A stretch of DNA of 11,171 bases. Origin: JAWLCA01 sp050485905. GTDB lineage: Bacteria; Pseudomonadota; Alphaproteobacteria; Rhodobacterales; Rhodobacteraceae. Shown here piece after piece: positions 1 through 7,530 of the stretch. Positions within the stretch are counted from its first letter, which is position 1. Every line of letters starts with the position of its first letter. Location: the NCBI GenBank assembly GCA_050485905.1, contig JBJHCH010000121.1, forward strand, positions 1 through 11,171, written 5' to 3'. A program made the translations under genes and the position numbers. A model generated the notes under the pieces. The model made no database searches. It was not told the DNA's origin and saw only the letters and a program-made list of their open reading frames with translations.

Positions 1-2818
1 CCCCTGCATCGTTGCTGCGCAGGCGCAGCGCGCTGCGACCACCGGCGGCAGGAGCAATCATACCGGATACCGGCGCCTCGCCGTTGACCCGCCCGTCGAA
101 GCTGCCCGTCATGCCGCCTTGCAGTGCAAAGCGGCCGCGGAATCCAGTCAGGGCGATCCCTTCCGAGATCACCAGACGGTCGAGCGCGACGGTCAAGTCC
201 TGCGCCGGCCCGCCGCTGGCACCGTCCGTCCCACCCGACCGTGCCCCAAAGCTGGCGCGGCGCAGATCTGCCGTCCCGCCAAGAACCGCAACCGTCGGGG
301 GCAGGCCGCGGCCTCGGCCGGTCAACTCGACTCCTGCGTTCAACCAGCCGCCGATCCGAACCTGCGACAGGCTGGCCCGGTCCAGCCCGCCTGCGGGCGA
401 CATGCGAACGGTCCCGCCCAGCGACAGGCCGGGCGCCTGCAGGTTGAGGCGGTCGACCGTGGGCGTATCGCCCAGCCTGCCGGTCAGTTCCAACTCGCCG
501 CTGGACGCGGCAGGCTTCGACCAACCGAGCGAGTCCAGCCGCAATCCGAGACCGACCAGGTCCGACCGCAGCGAGAATAGCGGCGCCCGATCACGTTCCA
601 GATCCAGCGTGATATGGCCGGTTGTCCGGCCAGAGATCATGCCGGGTTGCGCCGTGATACCAAGGCCCCGCATCGCAGCTTCGGAAATCTGTATCGCTCC
701 TGTCACGCGGCTCTGACCCGCGTCCTCGGGCCGCGTGCCGCGGCTCCATGTTGCATCGAACGGCAGGTCGTCGAGCATTCCGGCGCCGCCGATCTGCAGC
801 ACATGGTCGGCGAGCGAGATCGAAAGCGTATCGGCCCGTAGCGTCCGCCCGCGAACCAGTTGGTCGGATATGATGTCATGCAAGGTGCCCGTAGCGACGA
901 CCTGCACCTGCTCGGGGCGCAGCGGCCGCACCAGCGGCATGGTCACATCGGCGAGGATCTGAACCTGTCCGTCCGCCAGTTCGACATCCAGCCCCGCCTT
1001 GGTCATGAATTCGAACGGCGGTTGATCGAGAAGCCAGAGTGCTGCCGAAACGGAGCCATAGGCCCGCAAGGTCAGTTGCGCCTGTGGCGGCCGTTGCGTC
1101 GTGTCCGCGATCCGAAAGACCGACCCAGCAACATCGACCGGGCCACCCACCGATGGCTCGACACGGCCCATATCCAGCGTCAGGGAAAAGGCACGGTCAT
1201 GTATGGTCGCATGGCCGCGGGCGCCTACCACAGGTGGCAACGTGGGCATCGCCCGCAGCTCGGTCTCGGCAAAGTCGTAGCTGAGCGAGACTCGCGGCGG
1301 TGATCCGGGTTCAACCCGCAGCGCCGCGGCAACATTGGACAACCGGCCTGCGATCAGATTCTGCGACAGCCATTCGCGCACGCGAGGCGCCAGACCGGCG
1401 GGCCAGAGATCGAGCAACTGCCGGTGTCCAATTTCTGCTGCGCGCGCATCGAACGCCGCGTGCCAGCCGGCAGCACCGGCGCGGATCCGGCCCTGCGCGA
1501 CCACCGACTGTGCGCCCTGCCGCAGAATGATCTGCCCGAAATCGACACCAAAAGGCGCCATGTTCAGGCGCAGATCCACCAACCCGCCGTCGAACCGAGC
1601 CGGAGCATCGAACTGACCCGCCGGATGAAGCAGCAGGTCGGCCACGCGAAACTGACCTTGGAGGTTCTGTGGCTCTGCGCTGTCTGCGGCAGCAAGGCTG
1701 ACCTCTCCGCTTGCCTTAAGCTCCAGTTCGGGGCTGTCGATTGTCAGGTCGCTGATCGAGACGCGATCGGTGGCGGGATCGAATGTGAACGCCAGAGCCA
1801 TCGTGTTGAAGGCCACAGGCGGCCCGCCCGCAGCCGGTCTCAGGGCGCCGCCCCGGAGATCAAGCCCGCCCTCGACCGAGGAGAGCCTGCCGCGGGTATC
1901 GATCCGGGCCGAAAGATGACCGCCGACATCGGCCTCAACCGACGCGAGCCATGCGAGAGCGGGCGACTGCGCGGCCAGATCTGCTGGCTGTAGACCGGAA
2001 AAGTGCGCGTCAACCGACGCTTCGGATGAGGATTTGGCCGAGATGACGGCAAGCGTGGCGGTGCCGAGCCCGCCATTTGCGCCCGGCAGGTCGAGCGTGA
2101 GCGTCCCTTCGGCCTGATGCTCGGTCTGCATCAGGCTGAGCGTCCCGGTGCCCTGCCAGACCTGCCCGGCGCGCGCATCTTCCCACACCACGACGAGCTC
2201 GCGCGCCTCTACCCGTGCCACGCCAGCGGTCAGCGGGCCGGACAGCGCAGCATCGATAGCGTCGAGCACATCGGCCAGCGTGCCTGTCGCGCCCAGGGCG
2301 CCGCCAAGCGCCAGATCAAGCCGGCCATCCTCCAGCCTGCGCAGGGTCACCGTGGCCCCGTCCAGGCGCAGGCTTTCGGGTTGGAGCCGACGCGCGAGCA
2401 GGGCCGTTGGGTCCAGCGTCGCGCGAACCTGCGGCAGATGCAGCAGCGGTTGCGGGGGCGCGAGACCGTCGGGCATCGCCCCCCACCAGCGCCGTCCCTC
2501 CAACCCTGCGGCAAAGACGCTCACCTCTCGCAAGCCGAGCCGCGGCGCGGAGCCGAAAGCGAGTTGCAGGTCAAGCCCGCCGATCTGCACCCTGCCCTGT
2601 TCTGCCAGCGCAGCGTTCACCCGCGCCTCGACCCGGTGCAGCAGCCAGTCCGGCGCCTGAAGCGACCTGCCCGACAGGCTGACAAGGAACATCGAAGCGC
2701 CGAGCGCGACGAGGGTCAATACGACACCCGACCGCCGTCGCCGACGGGTCCGAGATCCCGTGCCGGGATGACTCGTTTGCCCCATTCGCTGCCCATCCAT
2801 CCATGGGGTCGGATACAT
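1..2818 (-). CDS. YhdP/DUF3971-family AsmA-like membrane protein, N-terminal part (C-terminus beyond left edge)
   Basis: This minus-strand frame stays open from an ATG at 2818 to base 1, giving about 939 codons with no stop. The N-terminus carries an RTRRRRRS basic patch (about residues 23-30) and one hydrophobic segment (about residues 31-49), a type II signal anchor that would leave the rest in the periplasm. The remainder is a long, Gly/Leu/Asp-rich, beta-type sequence with repeated short strands, and the visible end reads LRLRSNDAG, a motif typical of the C-terminal part of these proteins. Family members are usually well over 1,000 residues, so perhaps 150-300 are missing. YhdP/AsmA-like proteins are known as bridge-type proteins implicated in phospholipid transport to the outer membrane. 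That role here is inferred from family membership. In-frame ATGs also exist at 2800 and 2785; none has a strong ribosome binding site, so the exact start is uncertain. It is divergent from bcp. Confidence 0.8.
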   Translation of the reverse strand, partial: MYPTPWMDGQRMGQTSHPGTGSRTRRRRRSGVVLTLVALGASMFLVSLSGRSLQAPDWLLHRVEARVNAALAEQGRVQIGGLDLQLAFGSAPRLGLREVSVFAAGLEGRRWWGAMPDGLAPPQPLLHLPQVRATLDPTALLARRLQPESLRLDGATVTLRRLEDGRLDLALGGALGATGTLADVLDAIDAALSGPLTAGVARVEARELVVVWEDARAGQVWQGTGTLSLMQTEHQAEGTLTLDLPGANGGLGTATLAVISAKSSSEASVDAHFSGLQPADLAAQSPALAWLASVEADVGGHLSARIDTRGRLSSVEGGLDLRGGALRPAAGGPPVAFNTMALAFTFDPATDRVSISDLTIDSPELELKASGEVSLAAADSAEPQNLQGQFRVADLLLHPAGQFDAPARFDGGLVDLRLNMAPFGVDFGQIILRQGAQSVVAQGRIRAGAAGWHAAFDARAAEIGHRQLLDLWPAGLAPRVREWLSQNLIAGRLSNVAAALRVEPGSPPRVSLSYDFAETELRAMPTLPPVVGARGHATIHDRAFSLTLDMGRVEPSVGGPVDVAGSVFRIADTTQRPPQAQLTLRAYGSVSAALWLLDQPPFEFMTKAGLDVELADGQVQILADVTMPLVRPLRPEQVQVVATGTLHDIISDQLVRGRTLRADTLSISLADHVLQIGGAGMLDDLPFDATWSRGTRPEDAGQSRVTGAIQISEAAMRGLGITAQPGMISGRTTGHITLDLERDRAPLFSLRSDLVGLGLRLDSLGWSKPAASSGELELTGRLGDTPTVDRLNLQAPGLSLGGTVRMSPAGGLDRASLSQVRIGGWLNAGVELTGRGRGLPPTVAVLGGTADLRRASFGARSGGTDGASGGPAQDLTVALDRLVISEGIALTGFRGRFALQGGMTGSFDGRVNGEAPVSGMIAPAAGGRSALRLRSNDAG

Positions 2819-2896
2819 TGCCCGACCCGCCTTTGACTTTCCGAACGCCAGTCTAGAACGTAGACGGAGATTTAACCAACAGGGGATCACAGCACG
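2819..2896. promoter_or_regulatory. Divergent intergenic region between the YhdP-like gene and bcp
   Basis: This 78-base gap must hold signals for both divergent genes. Reading toward bcp, TTGACT at 2833-2838 is a good -35-like hexamer, but no clear -10 lies 16-18 bases downstream. A perfect 5-bp dyad, GTCTA-N5-TAGAC, occupies 2851-2865 and contains a T-N11-A arrangement of the kind LysR-type regulators bind. The bcp ribosome binding site AGGGGA is at 2881-2886, ten bases before its ATG. The promoter and operator roles are inferred. Confidence 0.35.
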
Positions 2897-3358
2897 ATGA
2901 TCAGCGAAGGCGACACTGCACCCGATTTCACACTACCGCGCGACGGTGGTGGCACGCTTACCCTGTCCGAGTTGCGGCCAAAGTCCGTGGTTCTCTATTT
3001 CTATCCCAAGGACGACACCTCCGGCTGCACAAAGGAGGCCATCGCCTTCACGGAGCACCTGGCAGCGTTCGAGGCCGCGGGCGCGATGGTGGTCGGCGTG
3101 TCGAAGGATAGTGTCGCTGCCCATGACAAGTTCGTGAAGAAACACGAGCTTGGAGTCGCACTGGTGTCCGACGAAGGCTCTGACGTCTGCGAACGGTACG
3201 GTGTCTGGGGTGAGAAGAGCATGTATGGCCGCAAGTACATGGGCATCGAACGCTCCACCTTTCTGATCGACGGAATCGGAAAGGTCGCCCGCGCCTGGCT
3301 CAAGGTGAAGGTGCCGGGCCATGTCGAGGAGGTGCTGCAGGCGGTCAGGGCACTTTAG
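2897..3358 (+). CDS. bcp: Bcp/PrxQ-type thioredoxin-dependent thiol peroxidase
   Basis: A 153-residue peroxiredoxin of the Bcp (AhpC/TSA) family, at the usual family length. Members reduce H2O2 and organic hydroperoxides using thioredoxin-type donors in the cytoplasm; there is no signal peptide. The peroxidatic cysteine is Cys44 in YPKDDTSGCTKE, with Thr41 in the PxxxT/SxxC active-site pattern. The conserved RSTFLID segment supplies the likely active-site Arg119, and YGVWGEKSMYGRKYMGIE is a family hallmark. Position 49 is Ile, so the second cysteine five residues on, present in E. coli Bcp, is absent. The only other cysteine is Cys98 in SDVCERYGVW. The enzyme therefore probably works by a 1-Cys mechanism or with an unusual resolving cysteine. 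The ATG at 2897 is preceded by AGGGGA with ten bases of spacing. No convincing terminator follows before the next promoter. Confidence 0.93.
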   Translation: MISEGDTAPDFTLPRDGGGTLTLSELRPKSVVLYFYPKDDTSGCTKEAIAFTEHLAAFEAAGAMVVGVSKDSVAAHDKFVKKHELGVALVSDEGSDVCERYGVWGEKSMYGRKYMGIERSTFLIDGIGKVARAWLKVKVPGHVEEVLQAVRAL

Positions 3359-3396
3359 TCGCGCGGTCCGAACAAGGAGACGTTAACGGGAATCTG

Positions 3397-3425
3397 TTGC
3401 CGTTGCGTCAGCCGACTGACATACT
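3397..3425 (+). promoter_or_regulatory. Candidate sigma-70-type promoter for the lipoprotein/caspase unit
   Basis: TTGCCG (3397-3402) and CATACT (3420-3425) are separated by exactly 17 bases, a good match to housekeeping -35/-10 elements. Transcription would begin near 3432, leaving a leader of about 22 bases that holds the strong ribosome binding site at 3441. The call rests on sequence match only. A palindrome CGTTAACG lies just upstream at 3381-3388. Confidence 0.4.
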
Positions 3426-3440
3426 CCGGTCATTGGAACT

Positions 3441-3451
3441 GGAGGTGATCC
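3441..3451 (+). promoter_or_regulatory. Extended Shine-Dalgarno site of the small lipoprotein gene
   Basis: GGAGGTGATCC is an 11-base exact complement of the conserved 16S rRNA 3' end (GGATCACCTCC). The GGAGG core sits nine bases before the ATG at 3455. This is far longer than a usual site and strongly fixes the start of the downstream 77-residue gene. Confidence 0.8.
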
Positions 3452-3454
3452 CTG

Positions 3455-3688
3455 ATGCGTATTGCGATGTTCGTTGCCCTCGCCGGCCTTGCCGCAACCG
3501 CCGCCTGCACTCCGTTGCAGCAGCGAAGCGCGCAGCCAGCAGCGGCCCCGGCAACGGCAGCTCCGGCACCGAGGGCGCCCAGAAGCACGCCGACGACGCA
3601 GCAGACGACGACGCCCGCGCAAGCGCCCCGTCCGGTGGTGATCATTCCGGAAGGCGGCGGTGATCGCGGTGGCGGCTGGGGGGGCTGA
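3455..3688 (+). CDS. Small Ala/Pro/Thr-rich putative lipoprotein
   Basis: A 77-residue protein whose family I do not recognise. The N-terminus is a lipoprotein signal: MRIAM, a hydrophobic Ala/Leu/Val core, then TAAC with the candidate lipidated Cys18. The -3 residue is Thr rather than the preferred Leu, so lipidation is likely but not certain. The mature part is low complexity: an Ala/Pro/Thr/Gln stretch (about 20-59), a short PRPVVIIPEG patch (about 58-67), and a Gly-rich tail ending GGGWGG. Such a chain looks like an unstructured periplasmic tether. The start is supported by an exceptional ribosome binding site at 3441-3451. The TGA overlaps the caspase ATG by one base (TGATG), so the two products are probably translationally coupled and may act together. 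The last codons contain a run of seven G (3678-3684). Confidence 0.75.
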   Translation: MRIAMFVALAGLAATAACTPLQQRSAQPAAAPATAAPAPRAPRSTPTTQQTTTPAQAPRPVVIIPEGGGDRGGGWGG

Positions 3689-5997
3689 TGGCGCGGCCGG
3701 GTCATCAGCTCCTTTCTGGTGTTGCCCTGGCGTTCACGTTGGCATCCGCGGGCGCGGCGCAGGAAAGCTCTGATCGCATCGCCATCGTGATCGGCAACGA
3801 GAGCTACGCTGTCGCGCCCGACCTCGCAAATGCGGTCCGCGACGCGACGGACATGGCGGCGATGCTGCGCGATTACGGCTTCGCGGTGCATGACGGCTAC
3901 AACCTGACCCGGCGCGAGTTCGAGGAGCTTCTGCGAACCGCGATGCTGAACGTGCCCGAGGGCGGCGACGTGGTCTTCTTCTATGCCGGCCACGGGATTC
4001 AGATCGGGCGGCGAAACTACCTGCTTCCGGTCGATGTGGAATTCGACAGCGTCTATGACCTGCCGACCTATTCCATGACGCTCGACCGCGTGGTGGAGGC
4101 TCTGTCGGCACGCGGCGCAACGCATCTGGCCATCATCGACGCCTGCCGGGAAAATCCCTTTCCAAACTTGCGCCTGGCGGCCGATCTTGATGCCAACCTT
4201 TTCGAAACACAAAGCGGGTTCGAGGTTTTCCGCACACCGCTGAACTCGCTGATCGCCTTTTCGACGTCGCCTGGCGAGGTGGCACTTGATGGGGTGGAGG
4301 GAGAGAACAGCCCGTACACTGCCGCGGTGCTGGAAACCGCCCGCGACGCGCCCGATGAAAGCGTGCTGGTGCTGTTCAGCCAAGTGCGCGAGCGCGTCTA
4401 TCAGGCCACCGCCGGCCGGCAGGTACCGTGGGAAAGCTCGACGCTGGTGCGCCCCTTCCGGCTGATGGATCAGCCCGCACCGCGTTCGCTGCAATTGGCG
4501 CAGACCCAACCCTCGGATCAGGGCGCACGGACCGCGGCGACACCACCGCCGCCGGCGATATCGACGGAAATCACCTTGCCGCTGGATCGACGCATCGACC
4601 TGACCGGGCGGATCGAACGCGCCGCAGGCGCACCGCTGATGAATGCCGCAGTTCTGGATGCGCCCCGCTCGGGTCAGATCACGGTGGATCCGACGGGGGC
4701 GACCATTTCCTATCGTCCGACTATCGCCGAGGTGCGCGCCACCGACCTTGACACCTTCACCCGCTCCGACAGTTTCCGAATCGAAACCGGCCCATTCGAC
4801 GCTCGCCAGACTGTCTCGGTCGATCTTTCGCTGGAGGCGACCGAGTGCGATCTGCAGGCCGGCGATGCGCTCGACCTGCAAGGTGTCGGGCTCTACCGGC
4901 TTCCGAACGAAATCGAGATCGACCGCGCCCTGTCTGCCTGCACCGCCGCAGTCGAGTCCGCGCCCGACGTCGCGCGCTTCCGCTATCAGCTCGGTCGTGC
5001 GCAACAGGCCAACGGCGATTTTGTTGAGGCGTTCGAGAGTTTCCAGGCCGCGGCCGGCGCGGGCCACGTCCGGGCACTCAACGCCGAAGCCTATTTGCTG
5101 TTCACCGACCGGATCAATCGCGACCTCGTCCCGATCTCCCGCGACGAGGCTCGCGCCCGTGAACTGATGGAGCGCGGGATTGCCGAAGGTGATGCCTTTG
5201 CGATCCATTCGCTAGGGCTGCGACTGCTGCGCCATGGCGAAACCTCGGAAGACCGCAATCGCGGCTGGGAGTTGCTGTCGCGCTCGGCGGAACTCGGCCA
5301 TACTTATTCGATGAACGAGCTTGGAGTGTATTTCCTGAACCCCGAGGGCGAGCACTACCAGCCGGAGCGTGGACTTAACTTCCTCAACGCGTCTTCCGCA
5401 CGCGACGACATCTATGGCCATCACAACCTCGGCTTTGTCGCACTCCTCGGGCTCGACGGGAACGCACCAGATTACCAACGCGCACGGGAATGGTTCGAGC
5501 GCGCCGCACTTGGTGGGCACCCGCATTCACCGTCATCGATCGGACGCATGCTGATGCGCGGGCAGCTTGGCGAGCCGGATTATCCCGAGGCAGTTCGCTG
5601 GTTCGACGAGGGCTTGGCGCGTGGCGATGGCTGGGGCGGCGCGAATGCGGCCAACATCATCCTTGCCGGGGCCGCCCCGGGCCTGACGCCGGCCGACGCC
5701 GCGGTGCGCGCGGCCAAGGCCGTGCACCTGCCGGCCGAAGATGCCGCGGCCGAAGCGCACAGGATCCTGATGCTTCTCGACGCGCGTGCACTGGACACTG
5801 CGCTTCAATCGCTGCTGGTCGAACTCGGCGAGCGGATCACTGTCGATGGCGCCGTCGGTCCCGCTACGCTGGCCGCGCTCGACCGGGTGCGCGAGCGGGT
5901 CGGACTGCCGCCGACTGGCGACACGCGGAGCGATCGGTTGATGCTTGCGGCCAAGGCCTATTGGGCGGACCGGCCCACGCGCCCCGACCTTTTCTGA
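3688..5997 (+). CDS. Exported caspase-like (peptidase C14) protein with Sel1-type repeats and C-terminal PG-binding-like motif
   Basis: A 769-residue multidomain protein. A signal peptide covers about residues 1-24 (hydrophobic core, cleavage near SAGAAQ). A caspase p20-like domain spans about 28-258, beginning RIAIVIGNESY, with the expected dyad His102 in FFYAGHG and Cys153 in IIDACRENPF, so it should be catalytically competent. A low-complexity Gln/Pro/Ala linker (about 262-292) leads to a beta-rich, possibly Ig-like segment (293-382). A helical TPR/Sel1-like region follows (about 400-661), with clear repeats such as ARELMERG...AFAIHSLGLRLL and YPEAVRWFDEGLARGDG. Near the end, DGAVGPATLAAL (720-731) resembles the core of peptidoglycan-binding domain 1. 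Cys387 and Cys418 could form a disulfide in the periplasm. The substrate is unknown. It is coupled to the upstream lipoprotein gene by TGATG and has no ribosome binding site other than a G run. An envelope function is inferred from export, repeats and neighbours. Confidence 0.88.
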   Translation: MARPGHQLLSGVALAFTLASAGAAQESSDRIAIVIGNESYAVAPDLANAVRDATDMAAMLRDYGFAVHDGYNLTRREFEELLRTAMLNVPEGGDVVFFYAGHGIQIGRRNYLLPVDVEFDSVYDLPTYSMTLDRVVEALSARGATHLAIIDACRENPFPNLRLAADLDANLFETQSGFEVFRTPLNSLIAFSTSPGEVALDGVEGENSPYTAAVLETARDAPDESVLVLFSQVRERVYQATAGRQVPWESSTLVRPFRLMDQPAPRSLQLAQTQPSDQGARTAATPPPPAISTEITLPLDRRIDLTGRIERAAGAPLMNAAVLDAPRSGQITVDPTGATISYRPTIAEVRATDLDTFTRSDSFRIETGPFDARQTVSVDLSLEATECDLQAGDALDLQGVGLYRLPNEIEIDRALSACTAAVESAPDVARFRYQLGRAQQANGDFVEAFESFQAAAGAGHVRALNAEAYLLFTDRINRDLVPISRDEARARELMERGIAEGDAFAIHSLGLRLLRHGETSEDRNRGWELLSRSAELGHTYSMNELGVYFLNPEGEHYQPERGLNFLNASSARDDIYGHHNLGFVALLGLDGNAPDYQRAREWFERAALGGHPHSPSSIGRMLMRGQLGEPDYPEAVRWFDEGLARGDGWGGANAANIILAGAAPGLTPADAAVRAAKAVHLPAEDAAAEAHRILMLLDARALDTALQSLLVELGERITVDGAVGPATLAALDRVRERVGLPPTGDTRSDRLMLAAKAYWADRPTRPDLF

Positions 5998-6024
5998 CGC
6001 GCGTCTGCGCGCGCGCCCCGGATC

Positions 6025-6068
6025 TGCCCCTGTTTTCGGCAAGATCTCGCCCAAAGCGGGGGCATTTT
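6025..6068 (+). terminator. Candidate terminator after the caspase gene
   Basis: TGCCCC (6025-6030) pairs with GGGGCA (6059-6064), enclosing an inner GGC/GCC pairing, and is followed by TTTT (6065-6068). The loop is long and the T run short, so termination may be partial. A second small hairpin, TGCCC-ACC-GGGCA, follows directly at 6068-6080 without a T tract. The rest of the gap 5998-6189 shows only the palindromes listed separately. Confidence 0.3.
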
Positions 6069-6143
6069 GCCCACCGGGCACACCCTACCCCACCCGGAGG
6101 TTGCAGCGCGCGACTGCCGCCGTTAAGCAACCTTCGGGTATCG

Positions 6144-6160
6144 CGCGAAAGTTCGCGAAC
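6144..6160. promoter_or_regulatory. Overlapping palindromes upstream of the M23 peptidase gene
   Basis: CGCGAA-AG-TTCGCG (6144-6157) is a perfect 6-bp dyad. It overlaps GTTCGCGAAC (6151-6160), a perfect 10-bp palindrome. They lie 30-46 bases before the preferred start of the peptidase gene, where an operator would sit. In GC-rich DNA such short palindromes can arise by chance, so a regulatory role is a guess. Confidence 0.25.
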
Positions 6161-6189
6161 CCGTGGGACGGGGCAGCGGAGCAGGATCA

Positions 6190-7530
6190 TTGCCAGCGCG
6201 ACTGATCAGCAGGATCGACGCCAAGATCGATCGATATCTTCCGGAACAACGGCTTTTCCTCAAATCTGACCGCGAGACGCGCTTCATCCGTTTGCGCCCG
6301 CTGACGCAAGCTGTGGCACTGACGGGAAGCGCCGTGGTCTTGGGTTGGACGATCGTCGCCACCGCGATCCTTTTGATGGATTCGGTCGGTGCGGGGAACT
6401 TCCGCGATCAGGCCCGCCGCGATCTGGCGGTTTACGAAGATCGCCTCAACGCGCTCGCCGCCGAACGCGACAGCCGCGCCGAGGAAGCGGTGAAGGCACA
6501 GGAGCGTTTCGCCTTCGCAATGACGCAGATTTCCGAGATGCAGTCGATGCTGCTTGCCTCGGAGGATCGGCGGAAGGAACTGGAAACCGGGCTCGACGTC
6601 GTCCAGAAGACCCTGCGCCGCACCATGCGCGAACGTGACGACGCGCGCGGTGAAGCCACGGAACTGACACTGGCACTGGCGGCCGAGACCGGCTCTGCCC
6701 GGACCGAAAGCTCGCGTGGCAGGGATGTAGAGGCAACGCTGGCGTACCTGACAGAGGCGCTCAGCGCAACGGCCGGCGAGCGCGACGCGATGGCTCACGC
6801 TGCTCACCAGAGCCAGTCGGAATTCGAGATGGCAATGCTTGAGCGTCGGCTTCTCGACGAGAGGAACGACGCGATTTTCGAGCAGCTCGAAGAAGCAGTC
6901 ACCGTCTCAATGGAGCCGCTTGACAAGATGTTCCGCGCGGCAGGTCTGCAGCCTGACCGCCTGCTGGATCAGGTGCGGCGCGGATATTCGGGAAGCTCGG
7001 ACGCGCTGACGCCGATCTCTTTTTCGACCAAGGGCGATCTCGAAAGTCCCGAAGAGGTGCGCGCCAATGCGATCCTTGAGGGGCTGGAGCGCATGAACCT
7101 GTACCGAATGGCGGCGCAGAAAGCACCATTCGCCAATCCGACACGCGCCGCAGTCCGCTTCACATCCGGCTTCGGTACGCGCCGCGATCCCAAGACTGGC
7201 GGGCGCAGGATGCATTCGGGTCTCGATTTCGCCGGGCCGCACGGAACGCCGATCCATGCGACGGCCGACGGCGTGATCAAGCTCGCGCGCTCTCATGGCG
7301 GTTACGGTCGGACGGTGATCATTCAGCACGAGTTCGGCATCGAAACGCTTTACGCGCACATGTCGCACATCCGGGTGAATGAAGGGCAAAGGGTATCGCG
7401 CGGCGACAGGATCGGTGATATGGGAAGCACTGGACGTTCGACCGGGACCCATCTGCACTACGAGGTCCGGATCGGCGGGACAGCAGTCAACCCGATGACC
7501 TACATCAAGGCGGCGAGAAATGTTTTCTAA
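6190..7530 (+). CDS. Membrane-anchored coiled-coil M23 (LytM-type) peptidoglycan endopeptidase
   Basis: A 446-residue protein from a TTG start at 6190. GGAGCAGGATC sits eight bases upstream, whereas the in-frame GTG at 6163 has no ribosome binding site, and the shorter N-terminus (PARLISRIDAKIDRYLPEQR) resembles related proteins. One transmembrane helix lies at about 41-63, after a basic cytoplasmic stretch. A long charged coiled coil (about 72-235) would extend into the periplasm. The C-terminal M23 domain (about 318-440) has the complete zinc and catalytic set: His342 and Asp346 in RMHSGLDF, His390 in YAHMS, and His421/His423 in HLHYEV. M23 enzymes of this kind cleave peptide cross-links in peptidoglycan, so activity is expected. 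The last 11 bases overlap the bactofilin start, which indicates a co-translated pair. M23-bactofilin modules are known to control cell shape or localised wall remodelling. Confidence 0.9.
   Translation: MPARLISRIDAKIDRYLPEQRLFLKSDRETRFIRLRPLTQAVALTGSAVVLGWTIVATAILLMDSVGAGNFRDQARRDLAVYEDRLNALAAERDSRAEEAVKAQERFAFAMTQISEMQSMLLASEDRRKELETGLDVVQKTLRRTMRERDDARGEATELTLALAAETGSARTESSRGRDVEATLAYLTEALSATAGERDAMAHAAHQSQSEFEMAMLERRLLDERNDAIFEQLEEAVTVSMEPLDKMFRAAGLQPDRLLDQVRRGYSGSSDALTPISFSTKGDLESPEEVRANAILEGLERMNLYRMAAQKAPFANPTRAAVRFTSGFGTRRDPKTGGRRMHSGLDFAGPHGTPIHATADGVIKLARSHGGYGRTVIIQHEFGIETLYAHMSHIRVNEGQRVSRGDRIGDMGSTGRSTGTHLHYEVRIGGTAVNPMTYIKAARNVF

Noticed and set aside
12..2836. Several plus-strand open frames of 75-239 codons
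   Set aside because: They are antisense to the continuous YhdP-like minus-strand frame and give Pro/Arg-rich translations without domains.
3430..5208. A 592-codon open frame on the minus strand
   Set aside because: It lies antisense to the caspase gene, has no recognisable domain and an Arg/Gly/Gln-rich composition expected of a shadow frame in GC-rich DNA.
6068..6080. TGCCC-ACC-GGGCA hairpin as a terminator
   Set aside because: The stem is only 5 bp and no T tract follows.
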